Below are positions 31,665-39,879 of a stretch of DNA of 53,115 bases, piece after piece (positions within the stretch are counted from its first letter, which is position 1; each line of letters opens with the position of its first letter). The stretch is from NCBI GenBank assembly GCA_964412395.1, contig CAYPOY010000001.1, forward strand, positions 1 to 53,115, written 5' to 3'. The stretch is from CAYPOY01 sp964412395. GTDB taxonomy: Bacteria > Chloroflexota > Anaerolineae > B4-G1. A model generated the notes under the pieces. It worked only from the letters and a program-made list of their open reading frames with translations. It was not told the origin of the DNA and made no database searches. Both the position numbers and the translations under genes were made by a program.

Positions 31665-33233
31665 ATGCTGACCGACTACCGTGTCCGGCAACGAGAATAT
31701 CTTCTGGAGATCAGCCGCGCCCTCACAGCGCAACTCAACCTGGATGAATTGCTGCAAATGGTGCTAGAGGCGGCGACGAAGATACTTGCAGGACAGGCCG
31801 GCATCATTGCCCTGCGCGACCCTGACGGAAGTTTTATCATTCGGGCCAGTTATGGCCTGCCCCGGGCTTTGGTGCCGTACTTCGAGCTGTTGCTGACGGA
31901 TATCCCCGACGATGCTGACTCGAGCCGTTTCCATATTCCCGGTCTGGCAAAGAAGTTGGGACTGGTAGCAGCGGAACTTGGGCTGCGCCTGCAACAAGTA
32001 GTGGCGCTTCCGATGTCCATCAGGCGGGAACTGATCGGCGTGCTGTACATATTTCGCGCCTACGGAACCCGCTTTACTGCCAACGACCGCCAGATCCTCG
32101 CCAGTTTCGCTGACCAGGCTGCTATCGCGGTTCACAATGCACAACTCTACGAACGCATTTCCCAGGAGAAGCGCCGTCTCGATGCCATTCTGGAGTACAG
32201 TGCCGATGGGGTGTTGATCCTCGACTCAGCTCACCACATCGTCGTTTTTAACCGTGCGCTGGCGCAATTGAGCGGCTGGTCGGCGGCCGAAGCGCTAGGC
32301 CGTCATCACGACGAAGTGATCCGCTGGGCGCGCCTGGAAACGGACCTGGACCTGGTCGGTGCAGTCGCTGGCGGCTGGCCGCTGCCGTCGGCCTCCTCCC
32401 TCTACGTTGAGGGGGACCTGCGTCGGCGAAGTGGCGGAACCATCAGCGTCGGCATCACTTACGCGCCACTCTTCGACCGTGAGCGCCGTCTGGTCAACAT
32501 CATCGCCGATGTGCGCGACGTCACGCGCTTCCGGGAAGCGGATGAGATCAAGTCCACTTTCATCTCCGTGATTTCTCACGAACTCAAGACCCCAGTCGCC
32601 TTGATCAAGGGCTACGCCGACACTTTGATGCGCAAGGATGCCTGCTGGGACCAGGATACAATGCAGGAAAGCCTGACGGTTATTGTAGAGGAAGCCGGTC
32701 GTCTGAATCAACTGATTGATAACCTGCTCGATGCCTCGCGGCTCCAGGCGGGGGCGTTGCCATTGGAGATGGATCAGGTGGCGCTTGATGCGCTGGCCGA
32801 GCGTGTGGCCAGGCATTTCCGCACGCAGACCCAGACTCACGAGATTGTCCTCCGGTTTCCTCCCGATCTCCCGGTCGTTGAGGGAGATCCAGGCCGGCTG
32901 GAGCAGGTGCTGAACAACCTGGTGTCCAATGCTATCAAGTATTCTCCTGACGGTGGCCGTATCGAGATCAGCGGCCGTGCATTGCCCAACGAAGTAGTCG
33001 TTACCGTATCTGATCAGGGAGCGGGTATCCCGTTCGAAGAGCAGTCTCGCGTCTTCGAGCGTTTCTTCCGAGGAGCACGGGAGCGAAACCAGCGTACGCC
33101 TGGGGCTGGCCTGGGACTATACCTTGCCAAGGCTATCGTTAAAGCCCATGGTGGGCGTATTTGGGTCGAGAGCCGCTCCGGGGAAGGGGCTGCCTTCTCG
33201 TTCGCTATCCCGCGCCAACAAACTTCTAGCTGA
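31665..33233 (+). CDS. Soluble GAF-PAS sensor histidine kinase
   Basis: Cytoplasmic kinase of 522 residues. GAF about 12-165 (AATKILAGQAGIIALRDPDG, ASFADQAAIAVHNAQLY), PAS about 170-290 (ILEYSADGVLILDSAHHIVV, YAPLFDRERRLVN), HisKA with phospho-acceptor His305 in VISHELKTPVALI, and an HATPase with LVSNAIKYSP, VSDQGAGIPFEE and GAGLGLYLAK. No membrane helix. No response regulator is adjacent; the CpXC-protein gene follows 13 bp later and is probably cotranscribed. Complete and expected to be active; partner unknown. Confidence 0.93.
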   Translation: MLTDYRVRQREYLLEISRALTAQLNLDELLQMVLEAATKILAGQAGIIALRDPDGSFIIRASYGLPRALVPYFELLLTDIPDDADSSRFHIPGLAKKLGLVAAELGLRLQQVVALPMSIRRELIGVLYIFRAYGTRFTANDRQILASFADQAAIAVHNAQLYERISQEKRRLDAILEYSADGVLILDSAHHIVVFNRALAQLSGWSAAEALGRHHDEVIRWARLETDLDLVGAVAGGWPLPSASSLYVEGDLRRRSGGTISVGITYAPLFDRERRLVNIIADVRDVTRFREADEIKSTFISVISHELKTPVALIKGYADTLMRKDACWDQDTMQESLTVIVEEAGRLNQLIDNLLDASRLQAGALPLEMDQVALDALAERVARHFRTQTQTHEIVLRFPPDLPVVEGDPGRLEQVLNNLVSNAIKYSPDGGRIEISGRALPNEVVVTVSDQGAGIPFEEQSRVFERFFRGARERNQRTPGAGLGLYLAKAIVKAHGGRIWVESRSGEGAAFSFAIPRQQTSS

Positions 33234-33246
33234 AAGGAATCCAACT

Positions 33247-34587
33247 ATGCCTCAGGTATTGCTTGCCCGTATCACTTGTCCCAGTTGCCAAAATCAGTTT
33301 CAGACCCCCGTGGAGCAGATTCTGGACGTCGGTGCCGATCCCAGCGCCAAGATACGGCTGCTCAACGGTCTGGTCAATGTGGCTGTCTGTCCCCATTGTG
33401 GAACGCGTGGAGCACTCAACCTCCCGTTTCTCTATCACGATCCCGATAATGAACTGGCGTTGGTTTATATGCCGATGGGGACCGGTCGCGACGACCTTGA
33501 GCGTCAGCGGACCATCGGCGGGTTCACCAGTGCAGTGATAGACAGCCTTCCGCCTGAGGAGCGCAAGGCGTATCTGCTCCAGCCCCAGGTCTTTCTCACG
33601 TTGGAGAACCTGGCAAATAAAATCCTCGAGGCAGATGGCGTCACTCCAGAGATGATCGAAGAGCAGAAGGCCAGGGCGGAATTGCTGCAGCGGATGCTCG
33701 AATCCACCTCCGATGAGGTATTGGAGGTGATGGTCAAGGAGAACGACGCCGCCATTGACGCCGATCTTTTCCGGACGTTGGCTATGAACCTGGAGATGGC
33801 ACAATCCTCGGGACAAGCAGCCGGTGTACAGCGACTCCTGGCGCTGCGCAACAAACTGCTGGAGTTGAGCAGCGAGGGGCGGGCGGTCAAGGCACGGGGT
33901 GAGAGGTTGGAGGCGCTGCGCGCTGAACCGACCCGCGAGAAATTGTTGGAACTGCTTATCCAGACGCCTGACGTGCGCACGCGTGAGTTGTTGATCGTGT
34001 CTGGCCGACCGCTGTTGGACTATCTCTTCTTCCAGTCCCTCACGTCTCGGATCGAGTCGGCCTCTGATGAGGGTGAGCAGGAGCGGCTGACCGCACTGCG
34101 CGCGCAGGTGCTGGCTGTTCGAGACCGGATTGATGAGGATACACGCGCGCTGTACGGAGAACGTCAGGCGCTCCTGCGGGACTTGATGTTGAGCGATGAC
34201 CCCGGAACGCTGGCGCGACGTCGTTCTCTCGAGTTAGATCAGGCTTTCTCCAATGTGCTGGCGGTCGAGTTGGAGAAGGCACGGGCCGCAGGCGACACGG
34301 AGGCCGTCAAGGCATTGGAGGCGGTCTGGGGTTTGATATTGCGACTGGTGGAGGAATCGCTCCCGCCAGAATTGCAACTCTTCAACCGGCTGATGGCTGC
34401 TGAGGACGACGCGGGAATTGAGAGCTTGTTGCAGGAAAATCGCAATCTGGTGACGGAGCACCTGGTGCAGTTTATGGAAGAGGCGCAGGCCAGCATGCGG
34501 GAGGATGGCGCGCTGGAGACCGCCGAGCGCCTGGCGTTGGTGCTGGAGAAAGTGAAAGGGATAGTGGCGGAGATGGCCACTGCTTGA
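33247..34587 (+). CDS. CpXC-domain protein with long helical C-terminal region
   Basis: Protein of 446 residues from ATG 33247 (AAAGGAATCC upstream). Residues about 8-130 form a CpXC domain: paired zinc-ligand motifs ITCPSCQ and VAVCPHCGTRG, followed by LNLPFLYHDPDNELALVYMP, the standard order for this family of unknown function. From about 140 on, the chain is acidic and helical with many Glu/Leu heptads (EEQKARAELLQRMLE, ELDQAFSNVLAVELEKARAA), likely coiled coil or repeat helices for protein binding. It follows the soluble histidine kinase by 13 bp. Two hairpins follow its stop. Confidence 0.85.
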   Translation: MPQVLLARITCPSCQNQFQTPVEQILDVGADPSAKIRLLNGLVNVAVCPHCGTRGALNLPFLYHDPDNELALVYMPMGTGRDDLERQRTIGGFTSAVIDSLPPEERKAYLLQPQVFLTLENLANKILEADGVTPEMIEEQKARAELLQRMLESTSDEVLEVMVKENDAAIDADLFRTLAMNLEMAQSSGQAAGVQRLLALRNKLLELSSEGRAVKARGERLEALRAEPTREKLLELLIQTPDVRTRELLIVSGRPLLDYLFFQSLTSRIESASDEGEQERLTALRAQVLAVRDRIDEDTRALYGERQALLRDLMLSDDPGTLARRRSLELDQAFSNVLAVELEKARAAGDTEAVKALEAVWGLILRLVEESLPPELQLFNRLMAAEDDAGIESLLQENRNLVTEHLVQFMEEAQASMREDGALETAERLALVLEKVKGIVAEMATA

Positions 34588-34597
34588 CGCTCGACGC

Positions 34598-34634
34598 CCG
34601 CAACAAGTTGCGGCATCCGGTATCCAACGGATGC
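34598..34634 (+). terminator. Twin hairpins after the CpXC gene
   Basis: CCGCAAC-aa-GTTGCGG (34598-34613) followed by GCATCCG...CGGATGC (34613-34634). No T run, so termination is uncertain, but they sit between the CpXC stop and the tRNA promoter. Confidence 0.45.
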
Positions 34635-34640
34635 GTGAAC

Positions 34641-34669
34641 TTGACAAAGTCGGCCTCTGTGTGTATGAT
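34641..34669 (+). promoter_or_regulatory. Promoter of the tRNA-Arg gene
   Basis: TTGACA, 17 bp, TATGAT, with the predicted start a few bases before the tRNA. Confidence 0.8.
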
Positions 34670-34679
34670 GTAGGTGTAC

Positions 34680-34756
34680 GCGCCCGTACCTCAATTGGAT
34701 AGAGGAGCGGTCTACGAAACCGACTGTTGTGGGTTCGAGTCCCGCCGGGCGCGCCA
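34680..34756 (+). tRNA. tRNA-Arg (anticodon ACG)
   Basis: 77 bases with a full cloverleaf by eye: acceptor GCGCCCG pairing with CGGGCGC, discriminator G and encoded CCA; D arm around ACCTCAATTGGATAGAGG; anticodon arm CGGTCTACGAAACCG with anticodon ACG in loop CTACGAA; T arm GTGGGTTCGAGTCCCGC. The ACG anticodon reads CGU directly, and CGC/CGA if A34 is deaminated. Confidence 0.97.
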
Positions 34757-34762
34757 GTTTTT

Positions 34763-34788
34763 AATGCCCTCCTGCCAGGGAGGGCATT
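34763..34788 (+). terminator. Terminator of the tRNA-Arg gene
   Basis: Perfect 10-bp stem AATGCCCTCC/GGAGGGCATT with a six-base loop, starting seven bases after CCA and followed by gttgtt. Confidence 0.75.
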
Positions 34789-34956
34789 GTTGTTAGGAGG
34801 CTGTGCTGTGGATTGAGTAAGTTCCTAAGATTTCCATAAAAATGGCCAGAATGCTTGACAAATGTGTGGATTGTGTGCTATACCGTACATGTATCTGGCG
34901 TGATGTGTACTGCGTCAGGATACATTCTTGCGAAGGAGGGCTGGAAGGATAATGAG

Positions 34957-35112
34957 ATGCCGCTGTCCCTGCAGATAAGGGATGGCGGCTTATTGCTTGT
35001 CAGTGGGGAACCACATCGGAATTTGGTTCTTGATGTAGCCAGTCCCGTCAGCACCACCGGGGCTGGGGGCACCGGGTGGCGGAGTACCCCGCGCAGACCG
35101 GTTATATCATAA
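34957..35112 (+). CDS. Possible small ORF of unknown function
   Basis: A 51-codon frame from ATG 34957 after GGAAGGATAATGAG: PLSLQIRDGGLLLVSGEPHR then NLVLDVASPVS, ending in a Gly/Arg-rich stretch. It could be a short beta-rich peptide or a remnant. The frame is open further up to 34855, without a ribosome site there. Not recognised. Its 3' part overlaps a sequence block that recurs at 35287-35326. Confidence 0.3.
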   Translation: MPLSLQIRDGGLLLVSGEPHRNLVLDVASPVSTTGAGGTGWRSTPRRPVIS

Positions 35113-35200
35113 TCTACAGACCCACAGACGTGTCGCCTCTTCGCTGAAGCTTCTTCTGACTTTGATTCACGTTGCTGGGCCCTGGATCGTGACTGATCAG

Positions 35201-35236
35201 GCTCACGGGTGTTCTCCCGTGAGCTTTATTTGTTTT
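35201..35236 (+). terminator. Strong intrinsic terminator
   Basis: Perfect 9-bp stem GCTCACGGG/CCCGTGAGC with a six-base loop, followed by TTTATTTGTTTT. It ends whatever transcript crosses 34860-35200 and isolates the cohesin-dockerin cluster. Confidence 0.88.
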
Positions 35237-35239
35237 CGG

Positions 35240-35488
35240 TGACGCCCGCTCCTGGGCGAGCGGGCCAGACAGGCCGCTTGGGCAAGCGGACCTGGGCCGG
35301 GGCACCGTGGCGGAGCACCTCGTGCGTTCTCCTCAAGATGTCGCACGGGGGACAGGGGGCCCTGGCCGAATGCGGAAGGAGGTGATGCGGCTGAGGTAGA
35401 GGAAGCGAGAAAGTGGGGAAACTGTGCGTAGTGTATGCGCGTAGAAATGGCAGCATCCAGTAAGCGAAGAACAAGGAGGAAATGAACA
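35240..35488 (+). other. GC-rich leader with hairpins upstream of the cohesin-dockerin cluster
   Basis: No gene. Stems GCCCGCTC/GAGCGGGC (35246-35267) and CCGCTT/AAGCGG (35275-35290) are followed by a block ggggcaccgtggcggagcac that recurs with few changes at 35059-35097 (ggggcaccgggtggcggagt). It fits a structured leader or a duplicated remnant; no known riboswitch class was recognised. AAGGAGG ends just before the next gene. Confidence 0.4.
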
Positions 35489-38299
35489 ATGAAGAAGCTA
35501 CTGACAATCTGTGCAGCAGCAGGTCTGATCCTGGCGTTTAGCGGCCTTGCCATTGCAGGTGTCCCTGGTGATCTGTTCAACGACGGGGATCGCACAACCG
35601 TCAAGGTCCGTGCAGACGATGCAGACGATTACGCCTACGTCTCGGCGACGTTGTATCCTAACCTTAAGGCAACCGTAGCGGATGGGTGGAAGTCGGTCAG
35701 TCTCCCGTTTGCCGGAAACAACAAGGACAATACGCCCTTCGATGTGGTCCGGGACCGTATGGAGACGATGCGGTTCTACTTCAATTGCAAGGACAGTAGA
35801 TACAACGATCTCGACGATCCGCATATCCAGATCGACAACGTCAAGTTGACTAAAACCGGTCTGTCCGATCTGGTGATTGACAACTTCGACGACGGCAACC
35901 TGAGGTGGTCCTACCAGCAGCACCCCGCACCTTCGAGCCCACCTGGCGGCGTCAGCGTTTCCCTCGCCGATGTCACGGGCAAGGGTAAAGTCCTCGACAT
36001 TCACGTCACCGATATGGATGCCCGGGACTTTGGCCCCAATTGGGAGATGAATTACATCGACATCTTCACCTGCTTGACCAACGACGCCAGTGACAGCTTC
36101 ATCTACGGCGACGACTGGTCGGCCTACGACAACCTCGAATTCGAGTGGCAGGTCCTGGACCCGGGCACGAGAAGGGACTACATTGACCTCTACGTCAGGA
36201 CCGACGTCCTTCGCACGGTGTACGTGGACGACGACTACACGTCCAGCACTCCAGGCTGGGACGTCACTCACTTCAACACGATCCAGGGTGGCATCAATGC
36301 GGTGGGGACCGGTGGGACCGTCTATGTGCTGCCAGGGACCTACCCCGAGAACCTGACCATCCCGAAGTCGCTTACCTTGTCCTGTGCCAGTGGAGGTGGC
36401 ACGACGGTTTACCCGGCAACCTCGGATGTCCAAGGCTCAGCCCCTACTAAGTGCGAGGGCCCCAGTTTCACTGGCTCCCAGATGGTGGTAGTCCAAGCGG
36501 ACGACGTGACCATCGAGCACTGTATCTTCGATGGGAACAACCCGAACATTAGCAGCGGGGAGACAGTGAACGGGGTGGACATTGATGCCCGCAATGGGAT
36601 CATTGTGGACTACCCTTCAGGCGACTATAGCAACCTGGAGGTCCGCTATTGCACCGTTAAGAACATCTTCCTCAGGGCAATCTACCCCGCGGCAGACGGC
36701 TCGGGACACCATATCCACCACAACACGATAGACAATGCGGATGGCTGTGATGGCCAATCAACGGGGGTGATGTTCTACGGGGCGAGTGGAACTGTCAACG
36801 ACAACACCATATCTCGCTGCAAGATCGGGATCATGTACCATCAGAGTTCCGACGGGGACATCATTGAGAACACGGTGTCCGACAGCAAATGTGGCATCGC
36901 GGTAAACGGTAACGATGCCCCAACCAAAGTCTGCTACAACACCGTCACCAACGCTGGCGAGGATGGAGCCATCCAGGCGGTGAGCGTGGACGAGTCGGTA
37001 GACATCTGCTGCAACGAAGTCACCGGAGACAGCGACGGGATCATCGTCTACGGTGGCCACGACGAGTCCATAGAAATCTTCGACAACAAGCTCACCGGCG
37101 ATGGTAACCATTCGGGACTTCTGATCACCACGGACTTGACCCCTTGGGGTTCCGAGGATTCCACCGGCGTGGATGCCTGGGGCAACACGATTACCAACTA
37201 TGACAAAGGTGTTGAGGTAGATAGTCCTATAGTTGGCAATACTGTCACCGCCATGGTAAAGGGCAACAACATCTCTGGCAATGTCACCTGGGGCGCGGAG
37301 AATAGCGATGCCGGCTCTACACTGGACGCCACCAACAACTGGTGGGGAAGCCCCACTGGGCCAAAGCATGCCACTGGCAATCCTGGCGGAACGGGTGATA
37401 ATGTCTCGGACAACGTCCTCTACAATCCCTGGGCGCAGGCGCTGGTGGTGCTGGATCCCTGGCGCACGGAGCTACACGAGTGCGAGGAGGTGATGTTGGA
37501 CGTCAAGGTCAGGGCCAACAATATGTACGGAATCCAGTTCATCGTCCACTTCGATCCGACCAACCTCCAGGTCACCGATGCGGGCTGGACTCCTGATCCG
37601 TTCTACCCGGATCAGATAATATGGGATGCAGTGGTGGACAACGTCGGCGGCACGGTGAAATTCGCCGCCACCCAAAGAGACGACATGCATTCCGACCCAG
37701 TCACTCTGATGTGGGATGAGGTGGCCTACGTGACCTTCCACTGCATTGGGCCGAGCTACGATCACATCTGGCTCGAGGAGCTGATGCTGGGCGAGAAGGA
37801 AGAAGGTATGGAGATCCCATCAACCTACACCTCGGCCTGCATCAAGAACATCCCACCCGAGGCCGGGAGCATCACCGGGCAGGTGGATCTCCAGGGCCGC
37901 ACGGATGAGAAGGGGGCCATCATCACCACAAGCCCCGGTGGCTACTGGTCAGCCAGCGACTCGGCTGGCAACTACACCATCTCGAACGTCCCACCCGGGA
38001 CGTACACCGTGAACCCCGAGATGACCCTGTACCTCGACAGCTCGAAGAGCGGTGTGGTGGTCAACACAGGTGCGACGACGACGCTGAGCCAGGTCAGGTT
38101 GCTCGGTGGCGACTGCAACGATAGTGAGCATATCGAGATCCACGATGCGACCATCATCGGCTCCGCCTTTGGCTCGGTGCCCACCGACTCCAACTGGGAT
38201 CCAAGGGCCGACATCAACGCCGATGGGAAGGTGAACATCCTTGACGCGGTGATCCTGGGCGGCAACTGGGATAAGTGCAGCCCGGTTTCCTGGCCATAA
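35489..38299 (+). CDS. Exported beta-helix protein carrying both a cohesin-like and a dockerin domain
   Basis: Protein of 936 residues; ATG 35489 follows AAGGAGG at good spacing. Signal peptide 1-24. Residues about 25-245 form beta-rich, possibly carbohydrate-binding modules (DLVIDNFDDGNLRW). About 250-645 is a right-handed beta helix (TVYVLPGTYPENLTI, HHIHHNTIDNADG, ATNNWWGSPTGP). About 651-790 is a cohesin-like sandwich (VMLDVKVRANNMYGIQFIVH). About 793-865 is a CNA-B/carboxypeptidase-regulatory-like domain (SGNYTISNVPPGTYTV type). About 870-930 is a type I dockerin whose loops read GDCNDSEHIEIHD, with Ser where the loop normally has Asp, and ADINADGKVNILD, complete. Cohesin and dockerin together allow chain or self assembly. 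Likely a catalytic or binding subunit of a surface complex. Confidence 0.88.
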   Translation: MKKLLTICAAAGLILAFSGLAIAGVPGDLFNDGDRTTVKVRADDADDYAYVSATLYPNLKATVADGWKSVSLPFAGNNKDNTPFDVVRDRMETMRFYFNCKDSRYNDLDDPHIQIDNVKLTKTGLSDLVIDNFDDGNLRWSYQQHPAPSSPPGGVSVSLADVTGKGKVLDIHVTDMDARDFGPNWEMNYIDIFTCLTNDASDSFIYGDDWSAYDNLEFEWQVLDPGTRRDYIDLYVRTDVLRTVYVDDDYTSSTPGWDVTHFNTIQGGINAVGTGGTVYVLPGTYPENLTIPKSLTLSCASGGGTTVYPATSDVQGSAPTKCEGPSFTGSQMVVVQADDVTIEHCIFDGNNPNISSGETVNGVDIDARNGIIVDYPSGDYSNLEVRYCTVKNIFLRAIYPAADGSGHHIHHNTIDNADGCDGQSTGVMFYGASGTVNDNTISRCKIGIMYHQSSDGDIIENTVSDSKCGIAVNGNDAPTKVCYNTVTNAGEDGAIQAVSVDESVDICCNEVTGDSDGIIVYGGHDESIEIFDNKLTGDGNHSGLLITTDLTPWGSEDSTGVDAWGNTITNYDKGVEVDSPIVGNTVTAMVKGNNISGNVTWGAENSDAGSTLDATNNWWGSPTGPKHATGNPGGTGDNVSDNVLYNPWAQALVVLDPWRTELHECEEVMLDVKVRANNMYGIQFIVHFDPTNLQVTDAGWTPDPFYPDQIIWDAVVDNVGGTVKFAATQRDDMHSDPVTLMWDEVAYVTFHCIGPSYDHIWLEELMLGEKEEGMEIPSTYTSACIKNIPPEAGSITGQVDLQGRTDEKGAIITTSPGGYWSASDSAGNYTISNVPPGTYTVNPEMTLYLDSSKSGVVVNTGATTTLSQVRLLGGDCNDSEHIEIHDATIIGSAFGSVPTDSNWDPRADINADGKVNILDAVILGGNWDKCSPVSWP

Positions 38300-38355
38300 G
38301 GCTGACCAGGCATCGGTTCATCAAGGCTGACGTTGGCTTGACCACAGAAAGAAGG

Positions 38356-38394
38356 AGGGAGGTGGTGCCTCAGGAGATGGGGCACCACCTCCCT
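38356..38394 (+). terminator. Long perfect hairpin after the beta-helix-dockerin gene
   Basis: 14-bp perfect stem AGGGAGGTGGTGCC/GGCACCACCTCCCT, 11-base loop, no T run. The right arm and the following ggaggcagatagccgagg recur after the second dockerin gene (41708-41745), so this 3' flank was duplicated with the domain. Confidence 0.55.
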
Positions 38395-38497
38395 GGAGGC
38401 AGATAGCCGAGGCTGTGTTGCTTACGGTTATGGCGGAGGGTAGAACCCGCACGGTAAGCGTCCAGCGAAGCTTCGCCTCAAACCGACAAGAGAAATG

Positions 38498-38559
38498 GGA
38501 CGCAGATGCACGCAGATAAAAGCAGAAAAATCAGCGTAGATCAGCGTTCATCTGCGTCC
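38498..38559. repeat. Palindromic gcagat-type repeat
   Basis: Inverted arms GGACGCAGATG and CATCTGCGTCC enclose further cgcagat- and cagcgtagat-type units. Non-coding and repeat-like. Confidence 0.65.
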
Positions 38560-38598
38560 AGAATCTTGCCTCGTTGTAAACAATTTGTACCTGTAGAT

Positions 38599-38700
38599 CA
38601 GAAACCCGGTTTTTGATGCTCCACAAGCAAAGTAGTGTTGGCTGCAGGCGCTTTTCGGAGAACAAATGGGTTCCTCCGGCAGGGAAAACCGGGTTTCCTG
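38599..38700. repeat. 102-bp element with inverted ends
   Basis: Left CAGAAACCCGGTTTT and right AAAACCGGGTTTCCTG are inverted copies with one extra base. Internal sequence is unrecognised. With the neighbouring palindrome it fills most of the 449-bp gap before the anchored cohesin gene; no frame is supported in this gap. Confidence 0.55.
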
Positions 38701-38748
38701 GTCTCCGGCTGAACGGTTGCTCTGCGTGTAGCGAGAGGAAAGGACCAG

Positions 38749-39855
38749 ATGAAACTGTGGGGTTCGATTGACCTGAGAAAGCAGCCATGCCGGACGATCC
38801 TCCGGTTGGTCGCGATACAAATGAGCATAGCTCTGCTGGTTTGCCTGCCTGGACTGGGACAGGCGACCACGGTCTGGGCGCAAGAGGGAGTGACGGTACG
38901 GCCAGATCCCTCGTCGCTGGAGGTAGAGGCAGGAAGCACAGGCGCGGTGGACATCCTGGTGGAGAATGTGACCGATCTCTATGGGATCGAGTTTGAAATC
39001 ACCTTCGACCAGGCGCTGCTGGAGGTGGTAGATGCCGACCCCGTGAGAGAAGGCATCCAGATTCAGCCAGGCGACTTGCTCAGCCCAGACTGGCTTCTCG
39101 ACAACACCGTTGACAATGACAACGGGACCGTAGCTTATGCCCTCTGCCAACTGAACCCCAGCCCGCCGCAGAGTGGGGACGGGGTCCTAGCCATCATCAC
39201 CTGGCGCAGCAAGGCCGTGGGGACAAGCCCCATTCACTTCGCCTACGTGCTGCTGGGTGCGCCGGGAGGCGTGGAGATCCCAGCCAGTGCCGGGGATGGC
39301 CAGATCATCGTCGTATCTGCTCAAGCCCCACCAGCCGACACCCTGACGCCTACGGCTGCGCCCACGGGGACCCCCACCCCTGTGCCACCAACGTCCGCAC
39401 CGACTTCCACCCCGATACCACCAATCTCCACACCGACCTTCACCCCGATCCCACCAACGTCCACACCGCCAGCGACGGCCGTTCCGGAGGCCACGGAGAC
39501 GCCAGCGGCCACGCCGACCTCAACTCCGCCCAACACGACGACACCTACGGGCGTGCCCACGTCTGTGTCTACGCCGACCTCCACCCCGCTGCCGACAGCA
39601 ACGCCTGTCGTGCAAGGGACAGAGCCTTCCTCGCCCACAGCGACCGCAGTTCAGCCCACAAGCACTGCTGTATCAGCGGCAGCCGCCCATCCTGTGCCTA
39701 CCCAGACGGAAGCCTCGCCAATGCCCTTAACCCCCACACCGGTCTCACCTTCGGGCTCGTCAGGGATTTCGACAGGTAGCCTGACGTACGTCGCCCTCGC
39801 TTGCCTGGTTGTGGCAGCGCTCGGTGCATGGGTATTATGGAGACGAATGCGGTAA
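38749..39855 (+). CDS. Membrane-anchored cohesin protein (anchoring scaffoldin-like)
   Basis: Protein of 368 residues after GGAAAGGACCAG. Signal peptide with cleavage near residue 44. Cohesin-like domain about 47-190: VTVRPDPSSLEVEAGSTGAV, LYGIEFEITFDQALLEV, AYALCQLNP, GVLAIITWRSK. A Thr/Pro/Ser-rich linker of about 140 residues follows, then a membrane helix about 342-362 and RRMR at the end. This is the layout of a surface anchor: cohesin held away from the membrane on a long stalk. Its cohesin is nearly identical at DNA level to that of the next gene. Predicted to hold dockerin-bearing proteins encoded on either side. Confidence 0.87.
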   Translation: MKLWGSIDLRKQPCRTILRLVAIQMSIALLVCLPGLGQATTVWAQEGVTVRPDPSSLEVEAGSTGAVDILVENVTDLYGIEFEITFDQALLEVVDADPVREGIQIQPGDLLSPDWLLDNTVDNDNGTVAYALCQLNPSPPQSGDGVLAIITWRSKAVGTSPIHFAYVLLGAPGGVEIPASAGDGQIIVVSAQAPPADTLTPTAAPTGTPTPVPPTSAPTSTPIPPISTPTFTPIPPTSTPPATAVPEATETPAATPTSTPPNTTTPTGVPTSVSTPTSTPLPTATPVVQGTEPSSPTATAVQPTSTAVSAAAAHPVPTQTEASPMPLTPTPVSPSGSSGISTGSLTYVALACLVVAALGAWVLWRRMR

Positions 39856-39879
39856 CCCTGGATCCAGGAGAGGTGGGCA

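Noticed and set aside
34930..35070. Possible ydaO-type cyclic-di-AMP riboswitch (ggggaacca and cccgtcagc present)
   Set aside because: The core strings between them and the closing elements are missing and the spacing is wrong; a strong terminator and an unrelated leader separate it from the next gene.
35498..36433. 311-codon minus-strand frame in the beta-helix-dockerin gene
   Set aside because: Antisense shadow of a gene with signal peptide and dockerin; no ribosome site.
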